A DNA stretch of 64,000 bases from positions 124,001-188,000 of the forward strand of contig NZ_LGLV01000015.1 in NCBI RefSeq assembly GCF_001687365.1, in the 5' to 3' direction. Of the stretch, positions 36,884-45,567 are shown piece by piece; position 1 is the stretch's first letter, and each line of letters begins with the position of its first letter. The notes below the pieces were generated by a model. The model was given only the letters and a program-made list of their open reading frames with translations, did no database searches and was not told where the DNA came from. Both the position numbers and the translations under genes were made by a program. Source of the DNA: Pararhizobium polonicum (lineage in GTDB: Bacteria > Pseudomonadota > Alphaproteobacteria > Rhizobiales > Rhizobiaceae).

Positions 36884-38008
36884 TCAAGCGACCTGCTGCT
36901 CGAGCGCCGGATAGTCGGTATAGCCCTTGGCGCCGCCGCCGTAGAAGGTGGCCTGATCCGGCGTGTTGAGCGGCGCGTTGTCCTTCAGGCGCTCAACCAG
37001 ATCGGGATTGGAGATGAACGGCTTGCCGAAGGCGACGAGGTCGGTCTTGCCGTCCCTGACGGTCTCGATGGCGAGATCGCGATCGTAGCCGTTATTGGTC
37101 ATCCATGCGGCCTTGCCGCCTGCCTTTTCATAGGCTTGGCGCAGCGCCTTGTAGTCGAACGGCGTGTCGCCCTGCTGGAAGTCGCGCGGGCCGCCGGTCG
37201 CACCTTCGATGATGTGGATATAGGACAGCTTGTACTTGGCCAGGCCTTCAACGACATAGGTGAAGAGCGCCTGGGCATCTGGATCGGAACTGTCATTGGC
37301 CGGCGTTACCGGCGAAATGCGGATGCCGGTGCGGCCTTCGCCGATTTCCCGGGTGATGGCATCGACGACCTGGAAGAGGAAGCGGGCGCGGTTTTCGATC
37401 GGGCCGCCATATTCGTCGGTGCGCACGTTCGAGCCCGAGCGCAGGAACTGGTCGATCAGGTAGCCGTTGGCCGCATGGATCTCGACGCCGTCGAAGCCGG
37501 CATCGATGGCCGCGCGTGCGGCCTTGCGGTAATCTTCGATGATGCCCGGAATTTCGGAGAGCTCGAGCGCGCGCGGCTCGGAGGTTTCGGCGAAGGTGCC
37601 GGTGCCGTCAGCGTTGATCAGATAGGTCTTCGACTTTGCCTGGATGGCGGAGGCCGACACCGGCTTGCCGCCGTTCGGCTGCAGCGAGGTGTGGGAGATC
37701 CGGCCGACATGCCACATCTGCACAACGATCTTGCCGCCGGCCTTGTGCACGGCGTTGGTGACCTGTTTCCAGCCGTCGAGCGCTTCCTGGGTATAAAGGC
37801 CGGGAACGTCGGCATAGCCCTGGCCCTGATGGGTGATGGCGGTTGCTTCGGTAATCAGCAGGCCGGCCGAGGCACGCTGTTCATAGTAGGTGACATTCAG
37901 CGTGTTCGGCACAGCGCCCGGCGAGCGGTTGCGCGTCAAAGGCGCCATCACGATGCGGTTGGCAAGCTCGATGTCGCCGATCTTGATCGGGTCGAAGAGG
38001 GAGGTCAT
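36884..38008 (-). CDS. Old Yellow Enzyme family alkene reductase
   Basis: The 374-residue FMN enzyme has the NemA/XenB-type features: IVMAPLTRNRS near the N-terminus, GFDGVEIHAANGYLIDQFL with the catalytic HxxN pattern, and GRTGIRISP. It reduces electrophilic alkenes, N-ethylmaleimide or nitro-compounds with NAD(P)H. An ArsR gene lies 62 bases upstream on the same strand, as for the nemR-nemA type of electrophile-responsive pair, though with a different regulator family. Confidence 0.94.
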   Translation of the reverse strand: MTSLFDPIKIGDIELANRIVMAPLTRNRSPGAVPNTLNVTYYEQRASAGLLITEATAITHQGQGYADVPGLYTQEALDGWKQVTNAVHKAGGKIVVQMWHVGRISHTSLQPNGGKPVSASAIQAKSKTYLINADGTGTFAETSEPRALELSEIPGIIEDYRKAARAAIDAGFDGVEIHAANGYLIDQFLRSGSNVRTDEYGGPIENRARFLFQVVDAITREIGEGRTGIRISPVTPANDSSDPDAQALFTYVVEGLAKYKLSYIHIIEGATGGPRDFQQGDTPFDYKALRQAYEKAGGKAAWMTNNGYDRDLAIETVRDGKTDLVAFGKPFISNPDLVERLKDNAPLNTPDQATFYGGGAKGYTDYPALEQQVA

Positions 38009-38070
38009 GGAAAGTCCTTTTCGTTCGTTGCGGGGTATGGAGAGGGGAGGGCTGCGGGCGGGGTTGCCCG

Positions 38071-38364
38071 TCAGAGCGTGTTGGCGATGTCCTTCAGGAA
38101 CGCCTCGATGGTGTCTTCGTTCCGTCTGTAGAAGATCCACTGGCCGACCCGTTTGGTGGTGACCAGCTCGGCACGCTGCAGGATCGACAGATGGCCGGAG
38201 ACGGTGGATTGCGACAGGCCGCAGCGTTCGAACTGGCTGGCGCAGATGCCCATCTCCAGCGGATGATGCTGATCTGAAAAATGCGCCTCCGGCTCCTTCA
38301 TCCAGCCCAGCATCTCGATACGCTTGGGATGCGCCAGGGCCTTCAAAATTTCGTCCTTGTCCAT
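38071..38364 (-). CDS. ArsR-family transcriptional regulator
   Basis: The 97-residue winged-helix protein has the ArsR DNA-binding helix CGLSQSTVSGHLSILQ. It has two cysteines, in MGICAS and ERCGLS, just before the recognition helix, which could sense metals or electrophiles. It probably controls the OYE gene and itself. Three CCGATAT repeats lie just upstream. Confidence 0.9.
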   Translation of the reverse strand: MDKDEILKALAHPKRIEMLGWMKEPEAHFSDQHHPLEMGICASQFERCGLSQSTVSGHLSILQRAELVTTKRVGQWIFYRRNEDTIEAFLKDIANTL

Positions 38365-38388
38365 CGATCGACTCTGTATCGTTAAATT

Positions 38389-38425
38389 CCGATATGCCGA
38401 TATGTGGATCGCGATTGGCCGATAT
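38389..38425 (-). promoter_or_regulatory. Three CCGATAT repeats upstream of ArsR
   Basis: Exact copies start at 38389, 38397 and 38419, within 60 bases of the ArsR start. They are candidate operator half-sites. Confidence 0.45.
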
Positions 38426-38470
38426 TCAAGTCACGACTGTGTGAAAGATGGCTGAAGGGGAGATTTGATC

Positions 38471-38589
38471 AAAAAAAAAGGGCCACTGGAGAACCAGGCC
38501 CTTTTAGGTGTGAAGGTTCAAAACCTCCAGAGGGGAACAGCTGCTGCGGCGGTACTGGGAGGAAGAAGACCGCCATGTGCATCAGCTGA
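38471..38589 (-). ncRNA. abcR: AbcR / alpha-r15 family small RNA (copy B)
   Basis: On the minus strand the RNA would start near the CAGCTG at 38583-38588 and end at an intrinsic terminator (GGGCC/GGCCC stem, nine T, 38471-38505). The first hairpin is GGCGGU/ACCGCC (38569-38574 with 38548-38553), and its 15-base loop CUUCUUCCUCCCAGU carries the anti-Shine-Dalgarno motif of AbcR RNAs. A second short hairpin follows (AGGUU/AACCU). The length of about 119 nt and the tandem copy next to lsrB fit the family, which with Hfq represses ABC-transporter mRNAs. The exact 5' end is inferred. Confidence 0.85.
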
Positions 38590-38674
38590 GATGGATATGG
38601 GGCGGTGCGGCAAAAATTTCAATGCTTGGCGTCAAGAAAAATTGCAACCCTGAGTGTGTATTTGAATTCAGGGC

Positions 38675-38797
38675 AAAAAAAGAGGGCCACAAGAAGAACT
38701 TGGGCCCTTTATAGTTATGAAGGTAATTAACCTCCAGAGGGGAACAGCTGCTGCGGTGGCACTGGGAGGAAAAAAGCCACCAAGATGCATCAGCTGC
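38675..38797 (-). ncRNA. abcR: AbcR / alpha-r15 family small RNA (copy A)
   Basis: It has the same architecture as copy B and lies about 85 bases upstream of it in the direction of transcription. The stem is GGUGGC/GCCACC (38776-38781 with 38755-38760), so three base pairs differ from copy B in a compensated way, while the loop UUUUUUCCUCCCAGU keeps the CCUCCCAGU core. The terminator stem GGGCC/GGCCC is followed by a CU-rich and T tract (38675-38710). ATATC lies about ten bases before the first CAGCTG in both copies, a possible -10 element. I cannot say which copy is AbcR1 and which AbcR2. Confidence 0.85.
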
Positions 38798-39002
38798 AGT
38801 CGATATGATGGTTTTTTGGGCGATCCGCAATCATTTAATATGCATGACAGCCATGTGCTGAGCGCACCCCTGCGTATTTTTCAGGCGATTCTCCGTGCAG
38901 TCTCCTTGCGCGGAATGGGCGTACTGCAAAAATAGCAGTTAAAACAGCAGTTTGTCTAGCAGGATTGTAGAGAGTGTTTTTTGTGCAGCTGCGAAGGCGG
39001 GG

Positions 39003-39911
39003 TCAGAAGTTCCAGTTGCGGGCCTTGGCGACGATGAAATCGCGGAAGACTTTCAGCTTGGCAGCGTTCTTCATCTCGTCCGGATAGCAGAAATAGGTAT
39101 CGAAGGACGGAATGTCGGCACCGATCGGAAGTTGAATAAGCCCGGGATCGCGACCGACGATATAGTCAGGCATCATGGCGATGCCGATGCCAAGCAGGCA
39201 GGCACGCTTGATCGAGGTTTGGCTGTTGATCTGCAGGTGCGAGGGACGGGGGTTGTCGCTATCGCGTCCGGCGATTTCCAGCCAGTTGACGTCGAGCAGA
39301 TAGTTGGGAGCCGGCTCGCCGAAGGTGATGATGCGGTGGTTGTCGAGATCCTCGATCGACTGCGGCTCGCCATATTTGTTGATATAGGAGGGGGCCGCGT
39401 AGACATGCATGTGCACGGTGAACAGCTTGCGCTGGATGAGGTCGGACTGCTGCGGCTGGCGCAGCCGGATGGCGCAGTCGGCGTGGCGCATGTTGACGTC
39501 CAGCTCCTCGTTGTCGAGGATCAGCTGCACCTGCATGTCGGGATAGAGCGACAGGAATTCCTGCACCTTGTCGGTGAGCCAGCCCTGGCCGAGGCCGACC
39601 GTGGTGGTGATGCGCAGCTTGCCGGAGGGCTTGTCGGTGTTTTCGGTCAGCTGGACCTTGACGCCTTCGAGCTTCATCAGCACTTCATGTGCGGTCCGGT
39701 AGAGGATTTCGCCCTGTTCGGTGAGAATCAGGCCGCGGGCATGGCGATGGAACAGCTTGATGCCGACATCCTGCTCGAGCGAACTGACCTGCCGGCTGAT
39801 GGCCGATTGCGAAAGATGCAGCTTGTCGGCCGCATGGGTAAAGGATCCCGCTTCCGCCGCCGCATGGAAAATACGCAGTTTGTCCCAGTCTAGCGGCATG
39901 CCACCCCCCAT
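39003..39911 (-). CDS. lsrB: LysR-family regulator LsrB/VtlR
   Basis: The protein has a LysR HTH (SFTHAADKLHLSQSAISRQV) and effector domain. With the start at 39911 (MGGGMPLDW) it has 302 residues, and cysteines fall at 146 (HADCAIR) and 238 (KRACLLG), which is how I recall the redox-active cysteines of Sinorhizobium LsrB being numbered. VtlR/LsrB proteins activate AbcR small RNAs in Brucella and relatives, and affect LPS, oxidative stress and host interaction. The neighbours (AbcR pair downstream, trxB upstream) fit. An ATG at 39899 is the alternative start. Confidence 0.9.
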   Translation of the reverse strand: MGGGMPLDWDKLRIFHAAAEAGSFTHAADKLHLSQSAISRQVSSLEQDVGIKLFHRHARGLILTEQGEILYRTAHEVLMKLEGVKVQLTENTDKPSGKLRITTTVGLGQGWLTDKVQEFLSLYPDMQVQLILDNEELDVNMRHADCAIRLRQPQQSDLIQRKLFTVHMHVYAAPSYINKYGEPQSIEDLDNHRIITFGEPAPNYLLDVNWLEIAGRDSDNPRPSHLQINSQTSIKRACLLGIGIAMMPDYIVGRDPGLIQLPIGADIPSFDTYFCYPDEMKNAAKLKVFRDFIVAKARNWNF

Positions 39912-40012
39912 AGGTCCTTGTGGCGGAAAACGGCCTCGTTGTTTCCCGCCAGAAGACTGATTGTCTGTTCCCACTCAGGAGCGGGTTTTGCCGCTCCAAT
40001 CATTCGCGGCTT

Positions 40013-40987
40013 CTATTCGGCCGCAATTGCGACAGGCATATGGCCCGCCAGATATTTTTCCGCCTCGAGCGCTGCCATGCAGCCCATGCCGGCAGCCGTG
40101 ATCGCCTGACGGTAGATATCGTCGGTCACATCGCCAGCCGCGTAGACGCCAGCCACATCAGTGGCAGTCGAATCGGGTGCTGTCCAGAGGTAGCCGTTCG
40201 GCTTCAGGCGCAACTTGTCCTTGAAAAGCTCGACCGCCGGCGCATGGCCGATCGCTACGAACACACCGTCGATCGGCATCTCGCTGGTGGCGCCGGTCTT
40301 TGTGTTGCGCAGCTTGACGCCGCTGACCGAGGCCGGCATCGGCGGCTTGGCCGCAGCACCGGTATATTCCGTGACTTCGTGATCCCAGATGATCTCAACG
40401 TTTTCCTTGGCAAACAGCCGCTCCTGCAGGATCTTTTCAGCGCGGAAATGATCGCGGCGGTGCACGACGGTCACGGTCTTGGCAAGGTTCGACAGGTAGA
40501 GCGCTTCCTCGACGGCCGAATTGCCGCCGCCGACCACGATCACATCCTTGTTGCGATAGAAGAAACCGTCGCAGGTGGCGCAGGCCGAAACGCCGAAGCC
40601 CATGAAGGCGGGTTCGCTCTCGATGCCGAGCCATTTGGCCTTGGCACCGGTGGCGATGATCAGCACATCGGCTGTCCAGTCGGTGCCGCTGTCGGTCTTC
40701 AGGCGGAACGGACGCGCCGAGATATCGACGTCGGTTACGAGGTCATTGACGATCTCGGCGCCGACATGGGTCGCCTGCTTGAGCATCTGCTCCATCATCC
40801 AGGGGCCCTGGACCGGATCGGCATAGCCCGGATAATTCTCGACATCGGTGGTGATCATCAGCTGGCCGCCCTGTTCCATGCCGGCGATCAGGACCGGATT
40901 GAGCATGGCACGCGCCGAATAGATGGCGGCGGTGTAGCCGGCCGGGCCTGAGCCGATGATGAGAACTTTGGTGTGTCGGGCAGTCAT
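40013..40987 (-). CDS. trxB: Thioredoxin reductase
   Basis: The 324-residue FAD/NADPH enzyme has GSGPAGYTAAIYSARA near the N-terminus, the redox-active disulfide CATC (136-139) and the NADPH motif VGGGNSAVEEAL. It reduces thioredoxin with NADPH. It is adjacent to lsrB, transcribed in the same direction, with about 100 bases between. Confidence 0.97.
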   Translation of the reverse strand: MTARHTKVLIIGSGPAGYTAAIYSARAMLNPVLIAGMEQGGQLMITTDVENYPGYADPVQGPWMMEQMLKQATHVGAEIVNDLVTDVDISARPFRLKTDSGTDWTADVLIIATGAKAKWLGIESEPAFMGFGVSACATCDGFFYRNKDVIVVGGGNSAVEEALYLSNLAKTVTVVHRRDHFRAEKILQERLFAKENVEIIWDHEVTEYTGAAAKPPMPASVSGVKLRNTKTGATSEMPIDGVFVAIGHAPAVELFKDKLRLKPNGYLWTAPDSTATDVAGVYAAGDVTDDIYRQAITAAGMGCMAALEAEKYLAGHMPVAIAAE

Positions 40988-41106
40988 GGTCCGGGTCCTT
41001 CGATGGCCGGGACGGTATAATATCGTCCGGCTTCGTCATGAGATGAGAAAATCCTCTTCTAGTTTAGGGATTTCCGCCGCCCTGTTTCAAGGGCAGGGCC
41101 GCTGAT

Positions 41107-41120
41107 ACACACAGGTGTGT
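41107..41120. promoter_or_regulatory. Short palindrome ACACAC-AG-GTGTGT upstream of trxB
   Basis: Six-base perfect arms lie in the gap between trxB and the divergent glycosyltransferase gene. It could be an operator; chance is possible. Confidence 0.3.
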
Positions 41121-41246
41121 TGCCTGATTGCCCCGGTTCAGCGAGGTTTTTGTGCATGACGCGCGCAGATGCCCTCGTTTTTCCATCCTAATACGTGTTA
41201 CCGACGAGCCCTGTGACAATGCTTTGTCGTTGCGAGAGAAACCGGT

Positions 41247-42293
41247 TTGGCAAAACGCCCTTTTTCATATCCCTTCGCGTCTGCAGAGGCTTTCGACTAC
41301 GGCCGAAACGTCCTCGAAAAAATCCGCACCCGTCTTGAAACGAGGCGCGTCGCATCACGGCGCAGAAAAGATGCGGGCGGGGAGCGTACGGGGCTCTCCC
41401 AGTTGCATCCCCATGATTTTCGGCCACTTGAGAAGCAGGATATTCCTCTTGTCTTCATCACGCACAACGATCTCAAATTCATGCGGTCTCTGCTGCAGCA
41501 CTATCGAAAATTGGGAGTGACCCGTTTCATATGCGTCGATGATCGCTCGACCGACGGCACCCGGGAGTTTCTCTGCGAGCAGCCGGACGTCGATGTTTGG
41601 AGCGCCGACACGCGCTTCAAGGAGGCAAAACGCGGGCGTCTCTGGAGAGAAGCGCTGTTTGCCCGCTACGGCAAGCAACGCTGGTACGTGAGTATCGATT
41701 CAGACGAATATCTTGTCTATGAGCAATGTTACGACAAACCGCTGGCGGAATTGATTTCGCATCTCGAAAGCAGGGATATCAGGCGGTTTGCGGCTCCCAT
41801 GATCGATATGTATCCAGGCGGTTCGGTCGATGCATCCCGTTTTGACGGAAACGACGCGATGATGCCTTGGGAGGTCGCTGACTGTTTCGACGGCGAGGGC
41901 TATGTGATCGAGAAAACCAAACGCTTTCTCAGTTTGTTCGGAGGGCCGCGCCGCCGCAAGTTCGCTTCTGAATTGGAGCTGATGAAGTATCCTTTGATGT
42001 TTTGGGATGAAACTTGCAGCACCGGCGTCAGTATCCATCAGCCGCTGCCATTCGAGCGCAATTTCTATCCGATTTCCGCAGTCCTGCTGCATTTCAAATT
42101 TTTTGCCGACTACCGGGAGAAAACCAAGGACGCTGTTGCGGACCAGCAATATTTTGGAGATGCACGGGAATACCGGCGGATACTGGCGGCCATCGAAAAG
42201 ACGGGCGATCTCGATTTCGTCTATGAGGGCACCGTGAAATATTCTTCGCCGCAACAGTTGATCGAGCGCGGCTTCATGCACTCGATCTGGTAG
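41247..42293 (+). CDS. Glycosyltransferase family 2-type protein
   Basis: The 348-residue protein has an N-terminal basic extension, then a GT-A-like domain with FVxx-type start (PLVFITHNDL), VDDRSTDGT (97-105) and DSDEY (151-155) as the nucleotide-sugar/metal motif. No membrane helices are seen. The best start is a TTG at 41247, preceded by GAGAG, as no in-frame ATG lies before the conserved core. By eye its GC is lower than that of neighbours, and it sits between trxB and lrp, which I recall as adjacent in Sinorhizobium. It probably adds a sugar to LPS or another surface glycan. Confidence 0.82.
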   Translation: MAKRPFSYPFASAEAFDYGRNVLEKIRTRLETRRVASRRRKDAGGERTGLSQLHPHDFRPLEKQDIPLVFITHNDLKFMRSLLQHYRKLGVTRFICVDDRSTDGTREFLCEQPDVDVWSADTRFKEAKRGRLWREALFARYGKQRWYVSIDSDEYLVYEQCYDKPLAELISHLESRDIRRFAAPMIDMYPGGSVDASRFDGNDAMMPWEVADCFDGEGYVIEKTKRFLSLFGGPRRRKFASELELMKYPLMFWDETCSTGVSIHQPLPFERNFYPISAVLLHFKFFADYREKTKDAVADQQYFGDAREYRRILAAIEKTGDLDFVYEGTVKYSSPQQLIERGFMHSIW

Positions 42294-42359
42294 AGAGCGG
42301 AAGTTGCGGATGCCGCCGCGGTGGCAGCCTCCAGACGTCAGGAAACGGGAAGTTTAACC

Positions 42360-42824
42360 ATGGTGATGCGCGTCGAACTTGATGCTATCGATATGAAAAT
42401 TCTGCGCGAACTCCAGAATGACGGGCGGATGACGAATGTCGAGCTCGCCGAACGCGTCGGCATATCGGCGCCGCCCTGTCTGCGGCGCGTGCGCAAGCTG
42501 GAGGAGGCCGGCATTATCCGCGGCTATCGTGCCCTGTTGAATGCCCCGGCGCTTGGTTATGATCTGGTTGCCTTCTGCATGGTCGGCCTCAAGCATCAGT
42601 CGGATGCCAATCTCAAGGCGTTTGCCAAGCAGACGGCCAATTGGCCGCTGGTGCGCGAAGCCTGGATGGTCTCCGGCGAGTCCGACTTTCTCTTGCAATG
42701 CGTTGCCGAAAACCTTGCGAGCTTTCAGGATTTCGTTATTGAAGAGCTCACAGCCACGGAGAACGTGGACACCGTGCGAACGATGCTGACGATCCGGCAG
42801 GTCAAGGATTCATCGCTTCTCTAG
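42360..42824 (+). CDS. lrp: Lrp/AsnC-family transcriptional regulator
   Basis: The 154-residue protein has an N-terminal HTH (LDAIDMKILRELQNDGRMTN then ELAERVGISAPPCLRRVRKL) and a RAM domain typical of Lrp. In Sinorhizobium the lps core cluster has an lrp gene at its end next to trxB, matching this place. Targets probably include amino-acid metabolism. A second in-frame ATG is at 42366. Confidence 0.92.
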   Translation: MVMRVELDAIDMKILRELQNDGRMTNVELAERVGISAPPCLRRVRKLEEAGIIRGYRALLNAPALGYDLVAFCMVGLKHQSDANLKAFAKQTANWPLVREAWMVSGESDFLLQCVAENLASFQDFVIEELTATENVDTVRTMLTIRQVKDSSLL

Positions 42825-42887
42825 CCGGGTGAACCGTCCGATCGATCGGAACACCGCTGAAAATGGCTTCAAGCTGAGGAATGTGCT

Positions 42888-43604
42888 TTGACAAAAAAGG
42901 GTATCATCTATGTTGCGTTCGGGCAAAAATATGTCGATGAGGCACTCTTTTCCGCCAGTTCCGTAAAGCGCCATTCCCCTTCACTCGGCATCACCATCTT
43001 TACCGATTTGCCGGTCGCGCACGCTGTTTTCGATTCAGTGGTGCTCATCAAGCCGACCCACAAATTCGCTAAGGTGGATTTCATTCCGGATTCGCCCTAC
43101 GATTACACATTGTTCCTCGACAGCGACACGGAAGTCGTGCGCGACATTACGGATATGTTCGATATTCTCGATCGTTTTGACATGGCCGCGGTTCATGATC
43201 ACGCCCGTAAGAGCAGCCGCTGGTCGAACAAGATACCGGACTACGCCGCCATTCCCTACGGTTTTTCTGAATTCAACACCGGCGTTCTTCTCTATCGAAA
43301 ATCCGAGAAAATGCAGGCTTTCTTCGAAAGCTGGCGCACGCATTTCTATGCGAATATGGAAGGCAGTCTTGGCCAGGATCAGCCATCCTTCCGCATCGCC
43401 GTTTGGCACAGTGATGTACGCATGCATACATTGCCGTTCGAGTTCAACGTGCGAAACGAAAGCATCCGTGACAAGATGAAGAAGCGTTCCGAGAGTGCGG
43501 CCGACGAAAGCCTGTTGAAGCCACGCATCTTTCATTGGCACGGTCTGAACAAAAAGCGCTTACATCATCGCTTCAAGGCGAAGTACCGTGCCATGAAATA
43601 TTGA
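42888..43604 (+). CDS. Putative nucleotide-diphospho-sugar transferase (GT8-like)
   Basis: The 238-residue protein begins with GIIYVAFGQKYVDEALFSAS, has a DSD metal/nucleotide motif (78-80, in LFLDSDTE), a later FNTGVLLYRKS typical of the GT8/nucleotide-diphospho-sugar transferase fold, and a histidine near the C-terminus (FHWHGLNKK). The start is a TTG at 42888 after GAGGA; the ATG seven bases upstream is out of frame. By eye its GC is lower than average, like the other glycosyltransferase before lrp. Confidence 0.78.
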   Translation: MTKKGIIYVAFGQKYVDEALFSASSVKRHSPSLGITIFTDLPVAHAVFDSVVLIKPTHKFAKVDFIPDSPYDYTLFLDSDTEVVRDITDMFDILDRFDMAAVHDHARKSSRWSNKIPDYAAIPYGFSEFNTGVLLYRKSEKMQAFFESWRTHFYANMEGSLGQDQPSFRIAVWHSDVRMHTLPFEFNVRNESIRDKMKKRSESAADESLLKPRIFHWHGLNKKRLHHRFKAKYRAMKY

Positions 43605-43665
43605 TTGGCCGATTGTGGCCGTCGATCTTGATGTCGCGATACGCCAAAACGGAACCTGCGTCCGA

Positions 43666-44487
43666 ATGACAAATCTCCCGCTCTCCGCCTTCATCATCTG
43701 CCTGAATGAGGAAGCCTATCTCGGCAATTGCATCGAGAGCCTGGAGAGTTGCGCCGAAATCGTCATCGTCGATTCCGGTTCGACCGACGGTACGGCGGCG
43801 CTGGTGCAGTCCTATATCGACAAGGGCTGGCCGATCCGTTTCCTGTTCGAGCCCTGGCGCGGTTATGCCGGCCAGAAGCAGTTCGCGCTTGACCAGTGCA
43901 GCCAGCCCTGGTGCCTGAATATCGATGCCGACGAGCGGCTGGACGAGCCGTTGCAGGCGCTGCTGCCGTCGCTGATCGAAGCCCCGGCGGACACCGTCGG
44001 CTGGCGGGTTGCGCGCCGGCCCTACCTGATCGGCTACGGTTATACGCCCGACAAGGTGCGCGAGCGCAAGAACCTGCGGCTGATCCGCAAGGGCAGGGGC
44101 GCCTATGATCTGAGCCAGAAGGTCCATGAGGGTATCGTGCCGGATGGCAAGGTCGAGGCGGCCGCAACCGGCAGTCTGTTGCACTACCGCCCGCTGATCA
44201 TCGACGAACAAATCCTCAAGGAAAACAAGTATTCGACCCTGAAGGCCGATCAACAGTTTGCGGCCGGCAAACCGCCGCGTCCCTGGAAGATGCTGTTCAG
44301 TCCGCCGCTTTATTTTTTCCGGCTCTATTTTCGCAATGGCCTGTGGCGCTGCGGCTTTCCCGGCTTCATCGAGGCTGCGACCGGCGGCGTCTACGCCTTC
44401 CTGACGGCGGCCAAGATCTATCAGCGGCACGCGCTGCAGCGGAAGCCGAATTTCGACGACATGGAACGCGATCGCCGCGGCAAATGA
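43666..44487 (+). CDS. GT2 LPS-core glycosyltransferase (LpsC/WaaE-KdtX-like)
   Basis: The 273-residue protein has the GT2 opening SAFIICLNEE, DSGSTDGT and NIDADERLDEPL, followed by the WaaE-type RRPYLIGYGYTPDKVRERK and a hydrophobic C-terminal segment (LFSPPLYFFRLYFRNG). Family members add glucose or a related hexose to the inner LPS core. It lies eight bases before the next glycosyltransferase and belongs to the lps core cluster. The ATG at 43666 gives the normal family N-terminus. Confidence 0.88.
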   Translation: MTNLPLSAFIICLNEEAYLGNCIESLESCAEIVIVDSGSTDGTAALVQSYIDKGWPIRFLFEPWRGYAGQKQFALDQCSQPWCLNIDADERLDEPLQALLPSLIEAPADTVGWRVARRPYLIGYGYTPDKVRERKNLRLIRKGRGAYDLSQKVHEGIVPDGKVEAAATGSLLHYRPLIIDEQILKENKYSTLKADQQFAAGKPPRPWKMLFSPPLYFFRLYFRNGLWRCGFPGFIEAATGGVYAFLTAAKIYQRHALQRKPNFDDMERDRRGK

Positions 44488-44494
44488 GGACGTC

Positions 44495-45517
44495 ATGAAG
44501 GTCATGCACTATCACTTCGGCAAGGATGGCGGCGCCGAACGCTTCTTTGTCCATCTCGTCAACGCGCTGGGGCGGCGCGGCGTCGAGCAGACCGCCGTCA
44601 TCCGTCCGGATCGTCTCTGGCGCAAGGACATCGAGCCGCATGCCCGGCTGATCGAAAGCAATTTTCGCAATCTTTCGCCGGATCGTATCCTACTGCCCTT
44701 GAAGGTCATGCAGATGGCGCGAACGGAAAAGCCGGATGCGCTGTTTTCCTGGGCGACGCGGGCAAGCCGGCTGATGCCGAACTACAAGGGCTGCATCAAG
44801 ATTTCGCGGCTTGGCGATTACCCGACCAATCTCAGCTATTTCAAGAACACCGACGTGCTGGTCTGCAACACGCCGGGGATCGGCGAGCATGTGCGCAAGA
44901 TCGGCTGGACGCGCGGCGTCGAGATCATCTCCAATTTCACCAATACCGAACGCGTCACACCCGCCGACCGGAAGAGCCTCGACACGCCGGCGGATGCGCC
45001 CGTCGTCATGTCGATGGGACGTTTCGTACCGCGCAAGGGCTTTGCGCTGCTGACCGAAGCCGTTGCAAAGCTGCCCGGCGTCTATCTCTGGCTTGCCGGC
45101 GACGGCGAGGAAATGGAGAACGTCCGCAAGCTGGCCGCCGATCTCGGCGTTACCGATCGCGTCCGCTTTCTCGGCTGGCAGAAAGATACGCGTCCTTACG
45201 TGGCGGCCGCCGACATCTTCGTCATGCCGTCGAGCCACGAGCCGCTTGGTAATGTCATCCTCGAAGCCTGGGCGCAGCAAAAGCCGGTCGTTTCCAGCCG
45301 CTCCGAAGGCCCGACCTGGTTCATGCGCGACGGTGAAAACGGATTGCTGGTGGATATCGGCGATACGGATGGTTTCAGCAGGGCGATCGAGCGGCTGATC
45401 AACGACAAGCAACTGGCGGATCGCGTCGCGCTGGGTGGCCACGAAACCCTGATGGGGCAATTTTCGGAGGATGCCGTGGCCAACGCCTATATCGAGTTGT
45501 TCAAGCGCAAGCCGTAG
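44495..45517 (+). CDS. GT4 LPS-core glycosyltransferase (LpsE-like position)
   Basis: The 340-residue GT-B protein begins MKVMHYHFGKDGGAERFFVH, and has the sugar-nucleotide half with MSMGRFVPRKGF, LAGDGEEMENV, and the EPLGNVILEAWAQ acceptor/donor motif. It forms an operon with the preceding GT2 gene. By position next to lpsB it corresponds to lpsE of Sinorhizobium, but I cannot verify this by alignment. Confidence 0.88.
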   Translation: MKVMHYHFGKDGGAERFFVHLVNALGRRGVEQTAVIRPDRLWRKDIEPHARLIESNFRNLSPDRILLPLKVMQMARTEKPDALFSWATRASRLMPNYKGCIKISRLGDYPTNLSYFKNTDVLVCNTPGIGEHVRKIGWTRGVEIISNFTNTERVTPADRKSLDTPADAPVVMSMGRFVPRKGFALLTEAVAKLPGVYLWLAGDGEEMENVRKLAADLGVTDRVRFLGWQKDTRPYVAAADIFVMPSSHEPLGNVILEAWAQQKPVVSSRSEGPTWFMRDGENGLLVDIGDTDGFSRAIERLINDKQLADRVALGGHETLMGQFSEDAVANAYIELFKRKP

Positions 45518-45567
45518 ATTTTGTCGGCCTTTCCGTTGGGCAGATCGCGGATATTGCCCTCCGCCAA

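Noticed and set aside
38583..38640. CTTGAC at the upstream end of sRNA copy B as a -35 element
   Set aside because: The distance to the nearest -10-like ATATC is about 31 bases, too long for a sigma-70 promoter.
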